Shown here: positions 1 to 9,299 of the stretch, one piece after another | Position numbering within the stretch: position 1 is the first letter of the stretch | How the letters are laid out: the number at the start of each line of letters is the position of its first letter | Source of the DNA: Pseudomonadota bacterium | GTDB lineage: Bacteria > Pseudomonadota > Gammaproteobacteria > Acidiferrobacterales > UBA6901 | Length of the DNA stretch: 64,000 nt | Reading direction: 5' to 3' | Assembly (NCBI GenBank): GCA_021785515.1 | Contig: JAJYEX010000009.1 | Span: forward strand, 1 to 64,000 | The notes under the pieces: generated by a model | Told to the model about the DNA's origin: nothing | What the model saw: the letters and a program-made list of their open reading frames with translations, nothing else | Database searches by the model: none | Translations under genes and position numbers: made by a program

Positions 1-135
1 CCGTCCGGTTCGATGAGCGAGATGTGGAAACGGAGTCATGGTGCGTCGATTGCGGCACCGCCAGACGAAAGGGGCGGCAACAGTTGAGACGAGCCTACCG
101 CCACCGCGCCACATCTCGACTCTACTGTACCTAGA
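1..135 (+). mobile_element. possible 3' end (domain V/VI region) of a group II intron, truncated by window start
   Basis: CCGTCCGGTTCGATGAGCGAGATGTGGAAACGGAG... followed by CTACCGCCACCGCGCCACATCTCGACTCTAC resembles sequence I recall downstream of bacterial group II intron RT genes; no RT ORF is visible in the window. Confidence 0.35.
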
Positions 136-325
136 CCGGGGTCAAGACCGTCACGTATTTCCCCGACCACTGCGGCCAGGGTCTTCAGCCTTATCAAGAC
201 CCAGGTCCACACCTATCTATCGTTTGTGCGTCCTAGAACTTCTCCGCTGGCCCAGACGTTACCTTGACCAAGCAGGTTCGGGCCCCCGGTTGACCCGGTT
301 AAGGCCCCGAACTCAGAGTTGCAAA

Positions 326-1327
326 TCACCGGAATACATACTCTAGCGTCAGTCCAAGCGCGTTGGCATGGTGATTCTGCGTCGAAGTATTGGAAGCAGG
401 TTTCGTTGGGTAGTAGGAGCTGCTGTCTTCGTACGAATCGTAACGGTATTCGAGCGATGCGACCAGCGTAGCTGGCGTGATGTGGTAGTTCAAGGCAACG
501 GTAAAGTGGGTGACGTCGCCGGGATTGTTCTGAAAGGTAAGCAGGCTGGTATCGTTAATGCCGGTTGCGCCACGATTGAATTGCCTTCCGATACCGGCAT
601 TGAGGGAGAACACCCGGTTGAGTCGCGTCTGGGTTTCGAAATCCAGCGAATACTGCCAATTTGAACCGTAGCTTGTCGTCGTACCGTTGGCATTTAGAAT
701 GTCCCGCGTTCCCAGATATGATGCATGGCCGGCGGCATAGAGTGTCAGTAGATCGGTCTCGTAGCTGATGGCTGTTCCCAGCGTGGTCGCCGTACCACCA
801 CGTGCCACAGTCCCGTCCTGGGTCGGTGATGCGCCCTTGGGGTTGAACACGTTGGGCGCGAACGAGCCGGCGATATCCCAGTTGAAAGCACGTGTTCTTT
901 GGTCCAAAACTCGCCAGGTCGCACCCAGGGCTGGATTGGAAAATCCGTTGGCGCTGGTGCTCAGTCCTGTCGATGAATTGCTGGTGCTGCGCCATGCGTA
1001 GCCCTCTGCTAACCGCAGCGTGAAATCGTCGGTAACCCCGTAGGCGATTGTCTGCGCAAGAGAATTCGCCGTGGTTGAGTAGGAATGAGTCATAATCCCG
1101 GTGTAGTTGTCCACATCAGCGGTGCTGCGTTGATTCGAATAGCCCGTGATCCCCTCGAGTTGCCCGCGGTACGGCAGGTAGGCCGGATCCGACAAGATGC
1201 GCATCGAGTTGGGTGTGAAATCAGCTGCCGTAGCGAGCGCGGGTAGTACCAAGAGCGCGAGTCCCAGGGATAGAGCGGCGGTTTTACGGTGCAGCATGTC
1301 GGCAGCAAGAAGGCGTGATACGGTCAT
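326..1327 (-). CDS. outer-membrane beta-barrel protein with signal peptide
   Basis: From MTVSRLLAADMLHRKTAALSLGLALLVLPALATAADF (signal peptide); alternating beta-strand pattern with terminal aromatic ...LTLEYVFR. Confidence 0.7.
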   Translation of the reverse strand: MTVSRLLAADMLHRKTAALSLGLALLVLPALATAADFTPNSMRILSDPAYLPYRGQLEGITGYSNQRSTADVDNYTGIMTHSYSTTANSLAQTIAYGVTDDFTLRLAEGYAWRSTSNSSTGLSTSANGFSNPALGATWRVLDQRTRAFNWDIAGSFAPNVFNPKGASPTQDGTVARGGTATTLGTAISYETDLLTLYAAGHASYLGTRDILNANGTTTSYGSNWQYSLDFETQTRLNRVFSLNAGIGRQFNRGATGINDTSLLTFQNNPGDVTHFTVALNYHITPATLVASLEYRYDSYEDSSSYYPTKPASNTSTQNHHANALGLTLEYVFR

Positions 1328-1517
1328 AAAATTATTTTTTCCTTTATTGTAAAGATGAGATGGCGCGAACATCTTGCCGGACCCAGTTCCGGCAGCAGCG
1401 GTCTCGACTGCCGGCGCAGTGGATTGCCGCCATGCGGGTAAGGATCGTAATACGTCGCAAACACTACCTAGATAACGGCCAGGGCGCAAATTGGTTGACC
1501 GGCATCAAGGTCAACGT

Positions 1518-1625
1518 ATGGGTGAGATTGAGGGTATCGGCTGGCTTACTGCCACGGCCTTCGTGGCCGCAGCCGGTAAGCCCGAAGTCTTCGCTGCAAG
1601 AGAAATAACGTCGGCTTTGACGGAC
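1518..1625 (+). pseudogene. IS110-family transposase C-terminal fragment (remnant)
   Basis: Translation GEIEGIGWLTATAFVAAAGKPEVFAAREITSAL resembles the IS110 Transposase_20 motif (PGIGPLTATALVAAVGDPxxFxxGRxxAAWLGL); no full ORF. Confidence 0.6.
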
Positions 1626-1805
1626 GGCCCTCGGTGCGCAGGCGATCGAAAATCACCGGGCGCCTGGTCCGCCGACCGCGCAACGAGTCATGCATGTCAT
1701 GAGCTGAAATCGTACAGAGGGAGACAATAGCGGGGCAGTTACTAATTTAAGGCCGCTAAACTGGACGCTGATGAAGTGGTCTCTCCCGTCGGACCGAGGG
1801 GACAA

Positions 1806-3947
1806 TCATGTAGTCAGTCGTCGGTAGATTTCAGAGACCTTCAGTGGCAGCCGGCGTACGTCATCGATCAGGGCCCAGTTTACGGCGCCATACATATGTG
1901 GCAGGTAGTCGCGCGCTTCTGTGTCTATGGTGATGCAAAACGGGTGTATGCCATCGCGTTTTGCCTCAATCAGCGCCTGACGCGTGTCTTCGATCCCGTA
2001 GTCCCCGCGATAGCCGTCATAGTCATCCGGCTTCCCGTCCGAAAGCGTAATAAGCAGCTTGGTGCGCGCTTCCACCTCGTTTAGCAGGCGGGTCAGATGG
2101 CGGATGGTTACTCCCATGCGGGTGTAGTCTTCGGGCTTTATTCCGGCTATGCGCGAACGAACCAAGTCCGAATATGGTTCGTCAAAACGTTTGATGCGGT
2201 AAAGTTCGCAACGCTTTCGGGTTATGCCCGAGAATCCGTATATGGCATAGCGATCACCCAGAACCTCAAGTGCCTCGCACAGCAGCACCAATGCTTCGCG
2301 TTCGGCGTCATTGATCCAGCCCTTTGTGGACCCGCTCATGTCCACCATGAACATCACGGCGATGTTGCGTTCAAGCTTGCGCAGTTTGGTGAGCACGCGT
2401 TCGCTCATCTCCATCCCGTGACGCATATCTGCGTAGGCCTCGACCACCGCGTCAAAATCGATGTTATCCCCGTTCTTCTGTCTCCTCATTAACCTCTCTT
2501 CGCCCCGAAGAGCCTCGAATGACTTGCGCAGACTGGCAATAGAAGTGGCATATTTTATCCGGGTGCGCGAGACAAAATCGTCGTACAGGGGATGTACATC
2601 AACCTCCCGCAGCACGCACCAGTGCTTTCGGTAATGTTGTCGCCGATAATCCCATTCGTTGTAGAGAAATGCCCCTTCCTCGTGATAGGTTCCTTTCCAT
2701 ACGTCATCCGGATTCTTTCCGTCATTGTTCTGCTGGTAGCCTCCATCTCCGGCCGCAACAAGATAGTCATCAGGTATGTCGCCAAGGTCCTGAATGATTG
2801 AGTCCATGATCGCCCTGACGTCCTGCGGAATGACCATGGGGCGGCCGTCGACAGCAACCTCGTAGCGTCGCCTGTCTGACTGATCCGGGTCCATATTCCG
2901 TTCTAGGCGTAAACGCTTGGCGTTCTGAGCCGCATCCTCGGGGCCGATAGTAGGATCAGTGCGCTGTTCCCCGGAATTTATCAGGCGGGCCAGGGCGGTC
3001 TGAAACTGGACTTTCTCGCGTGCTATGCGCTGGGCCATCGCCTGTTCGGCGCGTGCCGTCTGGAGCACGCCCTGGTAGCAACGTGGCGCTGGTACGGCAC
3101 TTTCATACAGTGCACGGAGAGCGCTGATGGTGTCCTGCACCGAAGCGCCGGGCGCACGCAAGGCTTGTAGCGCCTTATCCCAGAAGGCCGGGTAGTGAGG
3201 TTCCCCGAGCGCCTTCTGCAGCTCCTGCATGTCCCGATGCAAGCCGGGTAGGTCGAGAGCCAGGTGGGCATCTAGGCGCACGGTCTCAAGGGCATGGAAG
3301 AGCCGTGTGGCCTTGTCCTGGTCGGGAAAGTCGGCAAGTATCGTGTTCAGGTCTGCATGAAAGGTGCCATACCACGTCTGCGCCCACTGGTGCGCGGCTA
3401 TGGCCTTGTACAGGCGAAAATTCCCGTCCTTGTCGGCGAGACGGGTCAGGCTGACGGGCAAAAACAGCGTGCTGGTGTCGGTATAGATCTCGTCTCCTGG
3501 CTGGAGCTTGAGGGCCCGTCCTGAAAGGCCACGCACGAAGATTTCCAGGATTCCGGACACGTCGTCAAACGCGACCCCGTTCGCCCGTGTTTGCACGCGT
3601 GCAGCATAGGCGCCGCCCTCCTGGAATACCGCGCTGGCCGGGTACAGACCCATTCGATCATAGGTATCCATAGCCTGAATGATCCACGACTCGAGGTCGT
3701 CCGGCGCCATCAGACGCAACCCTTCCGGTACCTGTGCCGCAAATTGAAAGGCAAGTTCAGCGTTGGTTTTGGCGATGATTCCGACCCATCGGAGGACAAA
3801 GTCCTGCTGGCTGCGGCTGAATTCTGCGAGGGCTGCTGCCAGGCCCCCGGCAGTGCGGCGCGATGACAGCACCGGATCGAGATACTCGTCGAGCCGTTCT
3901 TCGAGTTCAGCTGTGCTCAGGGGTGCAGGCGAAGTCGTCATGGCCAT
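1806..3947 (-). CDS. CbbO/NorD-like protein with C-terminal von Willebrand factor A domain
   Basis: 713 aa; MIDAS-like MFMVDMSGSTKGW, LITLSDGKPDDYDGYRGDYGIEDTRQALIEAKRDGIHPFCITID; adjacent to a CbbQ-like AAA+ gene. Confidence 0.85.
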   Translation of the reverse strand: MAMTTSPAPLSTAELEERLDEYLDPVLSSRRTAGGLAAALAEFSRSQQDFVLRWVGIIAKTNAELAFQFAAQVPEGLRLMAPDDLESWIIQAMDTYDRMGLYPASAVFQEGGAYAARVQTRANGVAFDDVSGILEIFVRGLSGRALKLQPGDEIYTDTSTLFLPVSLTRLADKDGNFRLYKAIAAHQWAQTWYGTFHADLNTILADFPDQDKATRLFHALETVRLDAHLALDLPGLHRDMQELQKALGEPHYPAFWDKALQALRAPGASVQDTISALRALYESAVPAPRCYQGVLQTARAEQAMAQRIAREKVQFQTALARLINSGEQRTDPTIGPEDAAQNAKRLRLERNMDPDQSDRRRYEVAVDGRPMVIPQDVRAIMDSIIQDLGDIPDDYLVAAGDGGYQQNNDGKNPDDVWKGTYHEEGAFLYNEWDYRRQHYRKHWCVLREVDVHPLYDDFVSRTRIKYATSIASLRKSFEALRGEERLMRRQKNGDNIDFDAVVEAYADMRHGMEMSERVLTKLRKLERNIAVMFMVDMSGSTKGWINDAEREALVLLCEALEVLGDRYAIYGFSGITRKRCELYRIKRFDEPYSDLVRSRIAGIKPEDYTRMGVTIRHLTRLLNEVEARTKLLITLSDGKPDDYDGYRGDYGIEDTRQALIEAKRDGIHPFCITIDTEARDYLPHMYGAVNWALIDDVRRLPLKVSEIYRRLTT

Positions 3948-3978
3948 CTATATGTGCAAAACGGCCCCGGGGGGCTGT

Positions 3979-4791
3979 CTAGAACAGTGATGTGTTCAGC
4001 TCAACAATTGCGGCGAGCATCTCCGCGTCGTCTGTAAGCGACTCGGCTATCGCACTGCGACACGCGCGACGGGGATCAATTCCGGTTACCATAAGTTTGG
4101 CGGCATGGACCAGCAGGCGGGTGCTGGCGCCCTCGTCTAGCCCATTCCCCTTCAGGTTTCGCGTCATTTCCGCGAATTTGACCAATCTTTCCGCAGTTTC
4201 AGGCCCAATGCCCGATTCCCGCACGATAATGCGCCGTTCCAGGTCCGGGGCCGGGTAGCCGAATTCCATGGCAATGAAACGCTGCCGCGTGCTCTGTTTG
4301 AGGTCCTTAAGCACGCTCTGGTAACCCGGGTTATAGGAGATCGCGAGACAGAATTCGGCAGGCGCCTTGAGTAGTTCCCCGGTTTTCTCGACCGGCAGGA
4401 CGCGGCGATCATCCGCAAGCGGATGGATCACTACCGTGGTGTCCTTGCGTGCTTCAACGATTTCATCCAGATAGCAGATTGCGCCGATCCGCACGGCGCG
4501 TGCCAGCGGGCCGTCCACCCACGCCGTTTCAGCTGCGGTAATCAGAAATCGTCCGACCAGGTCAGATGCTGTGAGGTCGTCATGGCAAGATACCGTGACC
4601 AGCGGGCGCCGTAGGCGCCAGGCCATATGTTCCATGAACCGTGTCTTACCGCAGCCCGTGGGGCCTTTCAGAAGCACCGGAATCTGGTTGGAATACGCTG
4701 CTTCGAACAGGACAATCTCGTCGCCCTGAGCCTCATAGTAGGGCTCATGCTTGACCCGGTACTCTTGGGCGCTTACTGCATTTGCATCCAC
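3979..4791 (-). CDS. CbbQ/NirQ/NorQ-like MoxR-family AAA+ ATPase
   Basis: Walker [11 protein letters not shown], Walker [15 protein letters not shown]-term [29 protein letters not shown] typical of CbbQ/NorQ. Confidence 0.88.
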   Translation of the reverse strand: MDANAVSAQEYRVKHEPYYEAQGDEIVLFEAAYSNQIPVLLKGPTGCGKTRFMEHMAWRLRRPLVTVSCHDDLTASDLVGRFLITAAETAWVDGPLARAVRIGAICYLDEIVEARKDTTVVIHPLADDRRVLPVEKTGELLKAPAEFCLAISYNPGYQSVLKDLKQSTRQRFIAMEFGYPAPDLERRIIVRESGIGPETAERLVKFAEMTRNLKGNGLDEGASTRLLVHAAKLMVTGIDPRRACRSAIAESLTDDAEMLAAIVELNTSLF

Positions 4792-5135
4792 TGATATCCC
4801 CTAGAATTAGAGCAGGAATAGTGCCGTGTCTGTGGACTTCCGGCAGACGGCAAGCGGTGTCGCGTCAGCCAGTATGCCAAAAATTTGCAATTAAGAAAAA
4901 AACGATTGACGCCCCTCCGCCCATTCCCGGAAAATAATGTGATTTTGCCGCTGCGTTACGGCGGATTGTTGATACATACAATCTATCAGCGCATACAAAA
5001 TTTGAATCCGTAAGCGTACGCAAGACGGTGGTGCGAACGGGGCCGGCACAGTATGTTTAGCCTCCCAATTCGGCGCCGACTCACGCGGCGTCTTGCCAAG
5101 GTTCCCTGAAGATCCGAGGTGATGGAGGTTAGTCA

Positions 5136-6422
5136 ATGGCGGATGCAGTCGCTACAAACGAGACCATCTTGGTCGTAGGCGGGGGTATCAGCGGCATGAC
5201 CGCGGCCCTTGAAGCTGCCGAATGCGGCAAAGACGTTGTGCTGGTGGAGAAGAATCCATCGCTCGGTGGGCGTGTCAGCCAGCTCTACAAGTACTTTCCG
5301 AAGCTCTGTCATCCCACTTGCGGCATGGAGATCAACCTTCGACGCATCAAGGCAAACAAACGCCTGCGTGTTCTAACCCTGGCCCAGGTCGAGAAAGTCG
5401 AGGGCAGTCCTGGAGACTACGCGGTGACCATAAAGGTGAGCCCGCGCTATGTGAACGAGAACTGCACGGCGTGTGGCGCCTGTGCGGAAGCGGTCAGCGC
5501 TGAAATCGACAACTCGTACAATTACAACCTGAACAAGATGAAAGCGGCATATTTGCCATTCACCATGGCTTACCCGCAGCGGTATGTGCTCGATCCGAGC
5601 ATCATAGGTACGCCGGAAGCGGACAAGGCCAAGGCAGCCTGCAAGTACGGTGCTATCGATCTGGGCATGCAGGAACGGAGCCTTACACTCAAGGTCGGTG
5701 CAATCGTGTGGGCTACCGGTTGGCGTCCATACGATGCAGCGAAGATCCAGCCATACGGATATGACCGCTTCGACAATGTGATTACCAGCGTCGAGTTCGA
5801 GCGCATGATGGATCCCTTTGGTCCGACGGCCGGCAGGTTGGTGCGCCCCTCGGATGGCAAGGAGGCGAAGAATGTAGCATTCATTCAGTGTGCTGGGTCG
5901 CGCGACCGCAATCACCTCAAGCACTGTTCCCGCATTTGCTGCATGGCTTCCTTGAAGCAGTCAACTTATGTCAATGAGAAATTCGGGGATCAGGCACAAT
6001 CAACGATTTACTACATCGATATCCGCGCCATTGATCGCCTCGAGGACTTTTACCAGAAGGTCCGGGCCAATCCCACAGTAAAGTTCGTAAAATCGAAAGT
6101 CGCCAACGTCACTGAAGATCGTGCCACGGGCGATGTCATCCTGCACGGTGTGGATACCGAAGGGTATCACCGTTATGACAATCGCCACGATCTGTGCGTG
6201 CTCGCGGTCGGCATGGAACCGAGCGTTGACGCGCACTCAATCGCAGCTGGCGTACATGCCGATGTCAGCGGGTTTATAGATGCTGGCATGGCAAACGGTG
6301 CCATATTCGGAGCCGGGTGTGCCACTAACGCGCTCGATGTGAATCGTGCGGTTCAGAGCGCGACGGCAGCATCGCTGCGCGCCATACAGGTGATCAATAA
6401 GGTATCGGGGGCGGAGGTTTAA
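5136..6422 (+). CDS. qmoA: QmoA (HdrA-like FAD/FeS subunit of the quinone-interacting oxidoreductase)
   Basis: ILVVGGGISGMTAALEAAECGKDVVLVEKNPSLGGRVSQLYKYFPKLCHPTCG; HdrA-like; followed by qmoB. Confidence 0.9.
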   Translation: MADAVATNETILVVGGGISGMTAALEAAECGKDVVLVEKNPSLGGRVSQLYKYFPKLCHPTCGMEINLRRIKANKRLRVLTLAQVEKVEGSPGDYAVTIKVSPRYVNENCTACGACAEAVSAEIDNSYNYNLNKMKAAYLPFTMAYPQRYVLDPSIIGTPEADKAKAACKYGAIDLGMQERSLTLKVGAIVWATGWRPYDAAKIQPYGYDRFDNVITSVEFERMMDPFGPTAGRLVRPSDGKEAKNVAFIQCAGSRDRNHLKHCSRICCMASLKQSTYVNEKFGDQAQSTIYYIDIRAIDRLEDFYQKVRANPTVKFVKSKVANVTEDRATGDVILHGVDTEGYHRYDNRHDLCVLAVGMEPSVDAHSIAAGVHADVSGFIDAGMANGAIFGAGCATNALDVNRAVQSATAASLRAIQVINKVSGAEV

Positions 6423-6424
6423 TC

Positions 6425-8656
6425 ATGGCAGACATCAAGATTGGCGCCTACGTATGCAAAGGTTGCGGTTTGGGGGAACGCCTCGATATTGCGCAACTCG
6501 TGACCGTGGCCAAGCGCGAAGGCAAGGCCCAGGTAGCGCGCGAACATGACTTCCTGTGCAACGGTGCGGGTGTGGCCATGATCCGGGAAGACATCGAGAA
6601 GGAAGGAATCAATCATGTTGTCATAGCAGCCTGCTCGCGCCGTGCCAAGACTGACGCCTTCGGATTCGACAATGTCGCAATCTCCCGCGCCAACTTGCGC
6701 GAAGGCGTGATCTGGGTCCAGCCGGATACCGAACAGACCAAAGAAATCACCCAGGAAATGGCAGCCGACTACGTCCGCATGGGCTGTGCGGAAGCAGGAA
6801 GAATGCAGGTGGCCGTGACGAATCCGGCCCACGGCAGCAACAAGCGCATCCTTGTCGTCGGTGGTGGCATCAGTGGCATGACTTCAGCGGTTGAAGCTGC
6901 CAAGGCTGGCTACGAGGTGCTGCTTGTCGAAAAGTCCGGCGTGCTCGGAGGCTGGGTAGGCCGACTGTACCGACGCATGCCGTCGCATGAACCCTACTCC
7001 GATCCCATGGAAACCGGTGTACCGGAGTTGGCCAAAGCGATTGAATCGAATAAACGGATCAAGGTGTACCTCAACTCCGTGATCAGTCGCACGAGCGGTG
7101 CGCCAGGGCAGTTCAGCGTCGATATTTCCAAAGAATCTGGTGGAACCACCACGGAAAATGTCGGCGCCGTCATTATGGCGAGCGGTTTTGAGCCGTATGA
7201 CCTGAACAAGCTGCCGGAACTCGGGGGCGGTAAGAGTCCGGATGTGGTCGACCAGGCAGGTTTGGAGGCGCTTGCGCGCACAGCTTCCGGCGGGGCGATT
7301 AAGCGGCCATCCGACGGAAAAGAGGTGAAGAGTGTCGCGTTTGTCCAGTGTGCTGGCCAACGCGACGACAGTGGCAAGCATCTCGCCTACTGCTCCGGCC
7401 ACTGCTGCAATACCAGCATCAAGCAGGCCATGTATTTCAAGGACGCAAATCCCGGAGTGGACACAGTCGTGATCTACACTGATCTGCGTACACCTGGCAA
7501 TGGCGAGGACTTCTACCGCAGCGCCCAACGCAAAGGCGTGATCTTTACCAAAGGCAAGGTGAGCGAGGTTGTGCCCGGTACGGATCTCCAGGTGAAGTTC
7601 AAGGACCTCATTCTGAATGAGGACGCTGTTGCCAAGGCCGATCTGGTCGTATTGGCGACCGGCATGGTAGCCAACTCAGGGGTCGACATCGATGCCGCCG
7701 GCGGGGCGCCCAACGTAGAAGGGCAGCCGGAGGCTGCGGCGGGTAACGGCAAGCAGGTGTCGGTCCTTAACCTTACCTACCGTCAGGGTAAAGACTTGCC
7801 ATTGCTGAAACATGGGTTCAACGACTCGCATTTCATCTGCTTTCCGTACGAAACCCGGCGTACCGGGATCTATTCCTGCGGTCCAGTCCGCCGCCCCATG
7901 GATGCCCAGCAGGCGATTGAGGATGCCACCGGCGCTGCGCTTAAGGCCATTCAGGCAGCGGAGAACGCTGCGCTGGGTCGTGCTGCTCATCCACGTTCCG
8001 GAGACCTGAGCTATCCGGCGTTCCGGCGTGAAGGTTGTACTCAGTGCAAGCGGTGTACGGTCGAGTGCCCGTTCGGGGCAATTGACGAAGATGAGCAGCG
8101 TTATCCCCAGTTCAACGAGTCGCGCTGCCGTCGCTGTGGTACCTGCATGGGCGCCTGTCCGGTACGTGTCATTTCCTTTGAAAACTACTCGGTTGACACC
8201 GTCGGGTACCAGATCAAGGCGGTGGACGTACCGGATCAGTTTTCGGAGAAGCCGCGTATTTTGGTGCTGGCCTGCGAGAACGACGCGTATCCGGCCCTGG
8301 ATATGGCAGCGATGAACAAGATCCAGTACAGCGCATTTGCACGCGTTGTTCCGGTGCGCTGTCTCGGGAGTGTGAATACGATCTGGATCAATGATGCGCT
8401 GACGGCAGGCTATGACGGCGTGATTCTCATGGGGTGCCAGAAGGGCGAGAACTATCAATGCCACTTCGTGAAGGGTTCGGAAATGGCGCACTACCGCATG
8501 AGCAAGATCGACGACACCTTGAAAGGAATGTCGCTGGAGGTCGAGCGGGTACGGACCTGCGAGGTTGCAATTACCGATATTCAGCGGGCCCCGAGCATCA
8601 TCAATGAAATGGCCGAGACGATACAGAAAATCGGCTTGAGCCCCATGAAGTTCTAG
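6425..8656 (+). CDS. qmoB: QmoB (HdrA-like with 2x[4Fe-4S] ferredoxin and C-terminal MvhD-like domain)
   Basis: FAD motif ILVVGGGISGMTSAVEAAKAGYEVLLVEKSGVLGGWVG; CTQCKRCTVECPFGAID / CRRCGTCMGACPVRVIS; C-terminal MvhD-like LACENDAYPALDMA...VPVRCLGSVN. Confidence 0.92.
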   Translation: MADIKIGAYVCKGCGLGERLDIAQLVTVAKREGKAQVAREHDFLCNGAGVAMIREDIEKEGINHVVIAACSRRAKTDAFGFDNVAISRANLREGVIWVQPDTEQTKEITQEMAADYVRMGCAEAGRMQVAVTNPAHGSNKRILVVGGGISGMTSAVEAAKAGYEVLLVEKSGVLGGWVGRLYRRMPSHEPYSDPMETGVPELAKAIESNKRIKVYLNSVISRTSGAPGQFSVDISKESGGTTTENVGAVIMASGFEPYDLNKLPELGGGKSPDVVDQAGLEALARTASGGAIKRPSDGKEVKSVAFVQCAGQRDDSGKHLAYCSGHCCNTSIKQAMYFKDANPGVDTVVIYTDLRTPGNGEDFYRSAQRKGVIFTKGKVSEVVPGTDLQVKFKDLILNEDAVAKADLVVLATGMVANSGVDIDAAGGAPNVEGQPEAAAGNGKQVSVLNLTYRQGKDLPLLKHGFNDSHFICFPYETRRTGIYSCGPVRRPMDAQQAIEDATGAALKAIQAAENAALGRAAHPRSGDLSYPAFRREGCTQCKRCTVECPFGAIDEDEQRYPQFNESRCRRCGTCMGACPVRVISFENYSVDTVGYQIKAVDVPDQFSEKPRILVLACENDAYPALDMAAMNKIQYSAFARVVPVRCLGSVNTIWINDALTAGYDGVILMGCQKGENYQCHFVKGSEMAHYRMSKIDDTLKGMSLEVERVRTCEVAITDIQRAPSIINEMAETIQKIGLSPMKF

Positions 8657-8665
8657 GAGCCGATC

Positions 8666-9289
8666 ATGAGCGAGCTTAACAAGGCGATGGTGAATAAATA
8701 CCGCAACGATTTCCTGAAAGAAGTCGAGGCGAATGTGGAGGAGGGTGACTGGGTAAAGATGTGCATGCAGTGCGGCGTGTGCTCGGGTTCATGCCCGTTC
8801 GGTCCGTACTGGGAACATCCGCCCCAGGAAATCTTCATGATGATCCGCGCTGGAAAGCGTGACGATGTGCTTAAGAGTGAATCAATGTGGATGTGCACAT
8901 CATGCTACAACTGCATCGTCCGCTGTCCACGGGAGCTTCCCATTACGCACATCATGCATGGGTTGGCGAATTACGCGCATCGTCTCGGCATTGCACCGAA
9001 AATGAATCCAACGCGTCGTTTTGCCAAGCTGTTTTGGAAGAACATCACCAAGGGTGGACGGGTTAACGAGCTTAAGCTGTCGATCGGGCTCTATTTCATG
9101 GACGGATTCTCGAATGGCATAAAGAAGGGACTTGAGATGCTTCCGGTGGGTCTGGGTATGGTCAAGACCGGCCGACTGAACCCGTTTGCCCTGTTGGGCG
9201 GGGGTAAGTGCAAGGGCGCGGGCGACATCCATAAAATGCTGAAAAAGGCCCAGGAAATCGAAAACCGGCGTAAGGGTTTTGCGTCGTAA
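8666..9289 (+). CDS. hdrC: heterodisulfide reductase subunit C-like [4Fe-4S] protein (QmoC N-terminal-like)
   Basis: CMQCGVCSGSCPFGPYW and CTSCYNCIVRCPRELPI; no obvious transmembrane segments. Confidence 0.85.
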   Translation: MSELNKAMVNKYRNDFLKEVEANVEEGDWVKMCMQCGVCSGSCPFGPYWEHPPQEIFMMIRAGKRDDVLKSESMWMCTSCYNCIVRCPRELPITHIMHGLANYAHRLGIAPKMNPTRRFAKLFWKNITKGGRVNELKLSIGLYFMDGFSNGIKKGLEMLPVGLGMVKTGRLNPFALLGGGKCKGAGDIHKMLKKAQEIENRRKGFAS

Positions 9290-9299
9290 GGAGCACATC

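Noticed and set aside
38-346. 102-aa ORF at window start
   Set aside because: Overlaps the intron-like sequence in a different frame; low-complexity Arg/Pro composition; no RBS.
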